From Paraglaciecola sp. L3A3 (GTDB lineage: Bacteria; Pseudomonadota; Gammaproteobacteria; Enterobacterales; Alteromonadaceae), in assembly GCF_009796765.1 (NCBI RefSeq), contig NZ_CP047023.1, positions 1,595,501 to 1,659,500 on the forward strand: DNA of 64,000 bases, written 5' to 3'. Shown here piece by piece: positions 58,668-64,000 of this stretch. Both the position numbers and the translations under genes were made by a program. Every line of letters starts with the position of its first letter. Within the stretch, counting starts at the first letter, position 1. The notes beneath the pieces are model-generated. The model saw only the letters and a list, made by a program, of their open reading frames with translations, had not been told where the DNA came from and made no database searches.

Positions 58668-60446
58668 ATGCGTAAACCTTTAGCGATTACAGACGTTGTA
58701 TTGCGTGACGCTCACCAGTCTATTTTAGCCACTAGAATGCGTCTTGAAGACATGTTGCCTATTGCCAGCAAATTAGATGAAGTAGGTTATTGGTCACTTG
58801 AAACATGGGGCGGCGCAACATTTGACGCTTGTATCCGATATCTAGGTGAAGATCCTTGGGATAGAATCAGGCAGCTTAAAAAGGCTATGCCAAAAACTAA
58901 ACAACAAATGTTGTTACGTGGTCAAAACCTTTTAGGTTATAGACATTACGCAGATGACGTAGTTGAAAAATTTGTTGAGCGTGCTCACACAAATGGTGTC
59001 GACGTTTTTAGAATTTTTGACGCCATGAATGATTTGCGTAACTTGCAAACAGCCGTGAAAGCCGCGATTAAACAAGGTGCACATGCGCAAGGTACTATGT
59101 CTTATACGGTTTCTCCTGTGCATAATTTGCAGACATGGCTAGATATGGCCAATCGATTGCAAGATATGGGTGTACATTCTATCTGTATTAAAGATATGGC
59201 AGGGTTACTTAAACCTTACGTTTGTGAGGAGATGGTTTCTCGTTTAAAAGAAACAATTGAAGTACCTATTGCTATGCATTGTCATGCGACGACTGGATTG
59301 AGCACTGCGACTTACCAAAAAGCCATTGATGCCGGTATTGATATTTTAGATACCTCTATTTCTTCGATGAGTATGACCTACGGTCACAGTGCCACAGAAA
59401 CGATAGTCTCTATTGTTGAAGGTACAGAGAGAGATACGGGACTTGAGTTACCAAAATTAGCTGAAATTGCCACTTATTTCCGTGACGTACGTAAAAAGTA
59501 TGCACAATTTGAAGGTAGCCTTAAGGGTGTCGATGCCCGAATCTTAATTGCTCAAGTACCGGGTGGTATGTTGACTAATATGGAAAGCCAGCTCAAAGAA
59601 CAAGGGGCTGGTGATAAGATGGATGAAGTGCTAAAAGAAATTCCTAGAGTACGTGAAGATCTTGGTTTTATTCCGTTAGTTACTCCAACCTCACAAATTG
59701 TAGGTACTCAGTCTGTAATTAACGTCATAACAGGTGAACGTTATAAGAGCATCAGTAAAGAAACTGCAGGTGTGCTTAAAGGTGAATACGGTGCAACGGC
59801 AGCGCCTGTTAATGCAGAACTGCAAAAACGTGTTCTGGATGGTGCTGAAGCGATTACATGTCGTCCTGCTGACTTGATTGATGATGAATTAGAATCATTA
59901 ACGACTGAATTAACCGAACTTGCCAAAGAAGATTCTTTCGAAATTTCAGAAAACGTGGTTGATGATGTCTTAACTTATGCTCTGTTTCCACAAATTGGGC
60001 TTAAGTTTCTTAAAAATAGAAATAATCCCGAAGAATTTGAACCTGCTCCGACAGAACAGGCTGTAGTTGCCAGTCAAAATACTTCAGAGCACGCTAAAAC
60101 ATCAACTGCTGCAGCTTATTCAGTAAGAGTGGATGGCCAAGTGTTCGATGTCGAAGTTGCTGAAAGTGGTGCACTTACTAGTGTGCAACCTGCCGCAACT
60201 TCGAAAGCACCTGTTGCGAAAGCGAGTACTGGTGGACAGGTATTAAGCTCTCCTTTAGCGGGTAATATATTTAAAGTGTTAGTGAAAGAAGGTGATACTG
60301 TTAATTCTGGTGATGTGATTATCATTATGGAAGCCATGAAAATGGAAACAGAAGTTAGGGCGCCTGCATCTGGTGTGATATCTAGTATTCAAACTAAAGA
60401 AGGGGACTCAGTGCAAACTGGGCAATCTCTACTAACAATAGGTTAA
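58668..60446 (+). CDS. oadA: OadA, oxaloacetate decarboxylase alpha subunit
   Basis: 592 residues. N-terminal carboxyltransferase barrel ([27 protein letters not shown]), a PYC_OADA middle domain, an Ala/Thr-rich linker and the biotinyl domain with EAMKMETEV at the C-terminus. Decarboxylates oxaloacetate, passing CO2 through biotin. Confidence 0.96.
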   Translation: MRKPLAITDVVLRDAHQSILATRMRLEDMLPIASKLDEVGYWSLETWGGATFDACIRYLGEDPWDRIRQLKKAMPKTKQQMLLRGQNLLGYRHYADDVVEKFVERAHTNGVDVFRIFDAMNDLRNLQTAVKAAIKQGAHAQGTMSYTVSPVHNLQTWLDMANRLQDMGVHSICIKDMAGLLKPYVCEEMVSRLKETIEVPIAMHCHATTGLSTATYQKAIDAGIDILDTSISSMSMTYGHSATETIVSIVEGTERDTGLELPKLAEIATYFRDVRKKYAQFEGSLKGVDARILIAQVPGGMLTNMESQLKEQGAGDKMDEVLKEIPRVREDLGFIPLVTPTSQIVGTQSVINVITGERYKSISKETAGVLKGEYGATAAPVNAELQKRVLDGAEAITCRPADLIDDELESLTTELTELAKEDSFEISENVVDDVLTYALFPQIGLKFLKNRNNPEEFEPAPTEQAVVASQNTSEHAKTSTAAAYSVRVDGQVFDVEVAESGALTSVQPAATSKAPVAKASTGGQVLSSPLAGNIFKVLVKEGDTVNSGDVIIIMEAMKMETEVRAPASGVISSIQTKEGDSVQTGQSLLTIG

Positions 60447-60458
60447 GGTTATTAGGTA

Positions 60459-61589
60459 ATGGAAAAGTTAGAAATTTTGTGGCAAAGCACTGCTCTGGCC
60501 CATTTTGAGCTAGGGCAAGTGATAATGATGTCAGTAGGGGCTTTGTTACTGTTCTTAGCCATAGTTAAGAAATTTGAACCCCTGCTTTTGTTACCTATTG
60601 GTTTTGGTGCGATCTTAACGAACATACCCTTAGCTGGTTTCAGTGAAGCGGGTGGATTACTTTATTATATCTATCATATCGGTATAGATACTGGGGTTTT
60701 CCCTTTGCTTATCTTTATGGGCGTGGGGGCAATGACTGATTTTAGTGCGCTTATCGCTAACCCTAGAATGTTGCTATTAGGTGCAGCTGCACAAGCGGGG
60801 ATATTTGCTACTTTATTTGGGGCTATTGCTCTAAACCTAGTGCCTGGTTTTGAATTTACTTTAAAAGATGCCGCTGCTATTGCCATTATTGGTGGGGCTG
60901 ATGGTCCTACGGCTATTTTCTTAGCCTCAAAGTTAGCGCCTGATTTATTGGGAGCGATTGCTGTTGCGGCATACTCTTATATGGCATTAGTGCCGCTTAT
61001 TCAACCGCCAATCATGCGTTTATTGACCAGTGAAGAAGACAGAAAAATCGAGATGCCTCAGTTAAGAGTAGTATCAAAACGTGAAAAAATTATCTTTCCG
61101 TTAGCCGTGCTATTACTGACTATTTTATTTTTGCCATCAGCCACGCCATTAGTCGGTATGTTTTGTTTAGGTAACTTGATGAAAGAATCCGGTGTAGTTG
61201 ATAGATTAAGTAATAGTGCTCAAAACGAATTAATTAACGTAGTGACTATATTTTTAGGATTAGCTGTAGGTTCAAAATTATCGGCAGAAAAGTTCCTTAC
61301 AGTCGAAACGTTAGGAATTTTAGCATTAGGCGCCATTGCGTTTTCAATAGGAACCGCAGCAGGTATCTTAATGGCTAAGTTAATGAGTAAGTTTAGTAAG
61401 CAACCAATTAACCCACTTATAGGTGCAGCTGGTGTGTCTGCGGTTCCAATGGCTGCTAGGGTAGTGAATAAAGTGGGATTAGAATCTAATCACCATAACT
61501 TTTTGTTAATGCATGCTATGGGACCTAATGTAGCTGGAGTGTTAGGTTCAGCTGTTGCTGCCGGTATATTACTTGCCTTAGTTGGATAA
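60459..61589 (+). CDS. oadB: OadB, sodium-pumping oxaloacetate decarboxylase beta subunit
   Basis: 376 residues, about nine membrane helices. Contains [17 protein letters not shown], the family's Na+-site helix, and [19 protein letters not shown]. Couples decarboxylation to export of Na+ in the inner membrane. Completes the oadGAB set. Confidence 0.96.
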   Translation: MEKLEILWQSTALAHFELGQVIMMSVGALLLFLAIVKKFEPLLLLPIGFGAILTNIPLAGFSEAGGLLYYIYHIGIDTGVFPLLIFMGVGAMTDFSALIANPRMLLLGAAAQAGIFATLFGAIALNLVPGFEFTLKDAAAIAIIGGADGPTAIFLASKLAPDLLGAIAVAAYSYMALVPLIQPPIMRLLTSEEDRKIEMPQLRVVSKREKIIFPLAVLLLTILFLPSATPLVGMFCLGNLMKESGVVDRLSNSAQNELINVVTIFLGLAVGSKLSAEKFLTVETLGILALGAIAFSIGTAAGILMAKLMSKFSKQPINPLIGAAGVSAVPMAARVVNKVGLESNHHNFLLMHAMGPNVAGVLGSAVAAGILLALVG

Positions 61590-61606
61590 TATATAGCGAC
61601 TAGTGC

Positions 61607-61634
61607 TTGCTATTGTTTAGCTCGTCGCTATAAT
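61607..61634 (+). promoter_or_regulatory. Sigma-70 promoter of rpsO
   Basis: TTGCTA and TATAAT separated by 16 bases, about 75 bases upstream of the rpsO start. The -10 box is perfect. Confidence 0.65.
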
Positions 61635-61708
61635 ACGCGCTCTTTTTGACTTGCTGAATTAGTGATCGGCAAGTTTGTGTTTAACCTCTTATTTTATTGG
61701 AGACATAT

Positions 61709-61978
61709 ATGTCACTAAGTACACAAGAAACAGCAGCAATTTTAGCTGAATATGGCGTTAAAGAAGGAGACACTGGTTCTCCTGAAGTTCAAGTTGCATT
61801 GTTGACAAGCAACATCAATAAGTTACAAGGTCACTTTGCAGATCATAAGAAAGATCACCACTCACGTCGTGGACTTCTTCGCATGGTTAGCCAACGTCGT
61901 AAGTTACTTGATTACCTTAAAGGTAAAAATGTTGAGCGTTATCAAGACTTGATCAAACGTTTAGGTTTACGTCGTTAA
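61709..61978 (+). CDS. rpsO: RpsO, 30S ribosomal protein S15
   Basis: 89 residues from ATG 61709 with TTGGAG upstream. Standard S15 ([41 protein letters not shown]). Neither truB nor pnp is adjacent, in contrast to the usual gammaproteobacterial order; oadB is upstream and a convergent gene downstream. Confidence 0.97.
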   Translation: MSLSTQETAAILAEYGVKEGDTGSPEVQVALLTSNINKLQGHFADHKKDHHSRRGLLRMVSQRRKLLDYLKGKNVERYQDLIKRLGLRR

Positions 61979-61991
61979 TCGATGTTTTCCG

Positions 61992-62018
61992 AAAAAAGAC
62001 GCTTAGGCGTCTTTTTTT
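61992..62018. terminator. Bidirectional terminator between rpsO and the TPR gene
   Basis: AAAAAAGACGC / GCGTCTTTTTTT with loop TTAG. A-rich on the left and T-rich on the right, so it can serve both converging genes. Confidence 0.9.
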
Positions 62019-62062
62019 ATGTCTGAAACTCGGTATTAAATTACTCTACAAAACTTTGCATC

Positions 62063-64000
62063 TTAGCTAGGATCAAACACCTTAGTTAACGGGGTTAGAA
62101 ATGACTCAAAGTTTTTCCATTGTTCTCTGGCATTAGCATTAATGGGTTGACGAACTTGTTCTGAACTAGGTGTTTTGATGGCGCGTTTAGTTTTATAAAA
62201 CTGCAAGCAGCTTGTTTCAAAAGGTAGCTGACAAAAATCCAATAAACGCCTGACTTGTGTTTCTAGGTCTTCAATCACATCTTCATGTTGGACTCGTAAT
62301 ACAAAACCTGGCAATACGCTGTCCCAGTGGTCCATTAGACTTTGATAAGACTGGTAGTAGTGGGCTAGGTTGTCTAAGTTATAAGAAAACTCCTGTCCCT
62401 CAGCGAAGAGTTGTTTGTAGCCACTAAAACAACAGGCAATAGGTTCTCGTCTGGCATCTATAATTTTGGCGTTAGGTAAAATAGCTTTAATCAAACCTAT
62501 ATGCATAAAGTTGTTTGGCATTTTGTCTATGAAAAATGGCGCGCCTTGGCGATAGGTTTGCGTTTCTTCAATAAATTGTTTGCCGAAACGAGCAAAGTAG
62601 TCATGGTCTATATCATTAACTACCTTAGGGTAACCGCTTTTGTTACTGCTTAACCTAGCAGCTAGGCCTAAGATATTATGTAATTCCATAGTGCCGTCTA
62701 CCATAGAGTGAGAGGCAAGTATTTGTTCTAAAAGTGTTGAGCCGGCTCTGGGTAAACCAACAATAAAAATAGGTGCCGGATCGGGATTCCCTAAATTTTC
62801 ATGCGTACTAAAAAAATTCAGGTTGAATACTGACTTTTGCGCAGAAATTTGTTCGCTAAGTTTACCTTGAGAGTAATGAATGCGCTGGTTTTTAGCGCTA
62901 TTCCCATATTGATAAAAACTAAACGCTTTTTCAAATTGTTTGTTATCTTCATAGGTTTTTGCCAACGCAAATTGTATGTGAACTTTGTCATCATGGTCGA
63001 GCTCAATCTTACTTAATTGATCTTGCATTAGTTCAAGTTCTTGCTCTGAAAATTGATAGGTTTTAGTGTTGGCTAAACTCCAATATGCATCGCCAAAGCT
63101 AGGCCGAATTTTGTAGGCTTGTTGATAAGCTGCTATTGCTTGTTTGATATCGCCGTTAGCTTTATATGCATGGCCGAGTAGTAATTGAATACCAGGCAAA
63201 TCGTTTCGAGCATTGAGGATATATTGATAAATTTTAATAGCGTCTTCTATTTCACCAATCCCCACCATGGCACTGGCTTTAGCTGCTAAGAATGGATGGC
63301 TGTCAGCATGTTTACCTAATAGAATTTCAGCCTGTTGTTTGGCCTGACTAAACTTTCCTAACTTAGATAGTAAATTTACAAATTCAGCTCTGGCGGTGGT
63401 AAATGTTGGATGAATTTCAACACAACTTTCTAATAAAAACTCGGCTTCATGGTAGAGCTTGAGCTGGATACCTATTTCTGCCAGCAGCAGCATGGCTTCT
63501 GCGTGATGTTTATGACTTTGCAAAAAGCGTCGGCAAACCGTATCTGCTAGTGCTAATTTTCCTTCATACATTAAGTCTCGCGCACCACGAATTTCGTTAG
63601 GCAAACTCGATAAGTATTGGACTTGTTTAATGGCATTATTTTGCCCTGCTGTTTGTCCTACTTCCGTAAATAAATGAATCAGCTGTTGCCAGCTAGACAA
63701 CAACGCAGGGTTTAACTTACTTGCTTTAACAAAAGCTTTGGTTGCGTTAATTTTATCTTCTACTTGCAAATATAAATATGCTCGTTCTTGGTGGGCTCGC
63801 GCATTTTCTGGTGCTAAAGGTATTAATTTATCAACAGTTTTACTCGCTTCTGATATTGCCCCTTTTACGCGTTGTGCGACTGCCAGCATATACAGTATTT
63901 CTATTTGTTGTTCGTCGTTTATTAAACTTTCTAAGGCTTGCTGGCAAAGGGAGATAGCTTTATCTGTATTACCAGATTGCAGTGCATATTTTATATCTTT
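62063..64000 (-). CDS. TPR-repeat sulfotransferase, 5'-truncated by the window edge
   Basis: The frame stays open to the edge beyond the ATG at 63889, and the 37 extra codons continue a TPR helix pattern, so the start is outside the window; at least 645 residues are coded here. About 10 TPR-like helical repeats fill the N-terminal two thirds (ALADTVCRRFLQSHKHHAEAML type). The C-terminal ~260 residues are a sulfotransferase domain with the PAPS 5'-phosphate loop GLPRAGSTLLEQ and the 3'-phosphate region RREPIACCFSGYK. Such proteins sulfate proteins or glycans; acceptor unknown. Confidence 0.88.
   Translation of the reverse strand, partial: KDIKYALQSGNTDKAISLCQQALESLINDEQQIEILYMLAVAQRVKGAISEASKTVDKLIPLAPENARAHQERAYLYLQVEDKINATKAFVKASKLNPALLSSWQQLIHLFTEVGQTAGQNNAIKQVQYLSSLPNEIRGARDLMYEGKLALADTVCRRFLQSHKHHAEAMLLLAEIGIQLKLYHEAEFLLESCVEIHPTFTTARAEFVNLLSKLGKFSQAKQQAEILLGKHADSHPFLAAKASAMVGIGEIEDAIKIYQYILNARNDLPGIQLLLGHAYKANGDIKQAIAAYQQAYKIRPSFGDAYWSLANTKTYQFSEQELELMQDQLSKIELDHDDKVHIQFALAKTYEDNKQFEKAFSFYQYGNSAKNQRIHYSQGKLSEQISAQKSVFNLNFFSTHENLGNPDPAPIFIVGLPRAGSTLLEQILASHSMVDGTMELHNILGLAARLSSNKSGYPKVVNDIDHDYFARFGKQFIEETQTYRQGAPFFIDKMPNNFMHIGLIKAILPNAKIIDARREPIACCFSGYKQLFAEGQEFSYNLDNLAHYYQSYQSLMDHWDSVLPGFVLRVQHEDVIEDLETQVRRLLDFCQLPFETSCLQFYKTKRAIKTPSSEQVRQPINANAREQWKNFESFLTPLTKVFDPS

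Overview
The window is AT-rich chromosomal DNA of a marine gammaproteobacterium, most likely an Alteromonadales member (Alteromonas/Paraglaciecola/Glaciecola type). The evidence is a polar-flagellum regulatory cascade of the Vibrio/Alteromonas kind (flrABC, flhFG, fliA), a ParC/ParP chemotaxis module, an oadGAB sodium pump and the gammaproteobacterial order alaS-csrA-tRNA-Ser-tRNA-Arg. The genus is inferred, not proven.

Layout. 1-3600: glycan genes on the plus strand (unknown partial gene, CgeB-like glycosyltransferase, GT-A-like glycosyltransferase, FkbM methyltransferase). 3651-7544: a tightly overlapping minus-strand operon for a UDP-2,3-diacetamido-2,3-dideoxy-hexuronic acid precursor (wbpA-like, wbpB, wbpD, wbpE). 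7807-11346: a large Maf-type flagellin glycosyltransferase, divergent from a short flagellin (11607). 12615-30827: flrA, flrBC and fliEFGHIJ-KLMNOPQR-flhB. 35200-47289: flhA, flhF, flhG, fliA, cheY, cheZ, cheA, cheB, parC, parP, cheW and a DUF2802 gene. Good sigma-54 (-24/-12) sites lie before flrB, fliE, fliK and flhA, as expected of an FlrA/FlrC hierarchy.

The flagellar locus is interrupted between flhB and flhA (30828-35133). The insertion holds about 750 bases of highly structured repeat DNA, an IS91-like transposase coupled to a tyrosine recombinase, and an endonuclease/exonuclease/phosphatase-family gene of different base composition. flhA keeps its own sigma-54 promoter on the far side.

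47370-52139: a MetJ-box-controlled metA followed by methionine synthase split into two adjacent genes. 52155-53881: a DUF938 methyltransferase and a convergent FemAB/GNAT-like gene. 54460-58111: alaS, csrA with a GGA-rich leader, tRNA-Ser(GCU) and two identical tRNA-Arg(ACG). 58375-61589: oadGAB. 61709-61978: rpsO. 62063-64000: a TPR-sulfotransferase running off the right edge.

The most notable points are: (i) two intergenic repeat units at 30865-31493 whose stems differ in sequence but keep pairing (covariation), with identical loops; (ii) a 10-G homopolymer inside fliM, with shorter G tracts in fliQ and cheA; (iii) an internally duplicated Maf protein; (iv) CheA with three copies of one short acidic motif where P2 is expected, next to parC/parP; (v) split metH.
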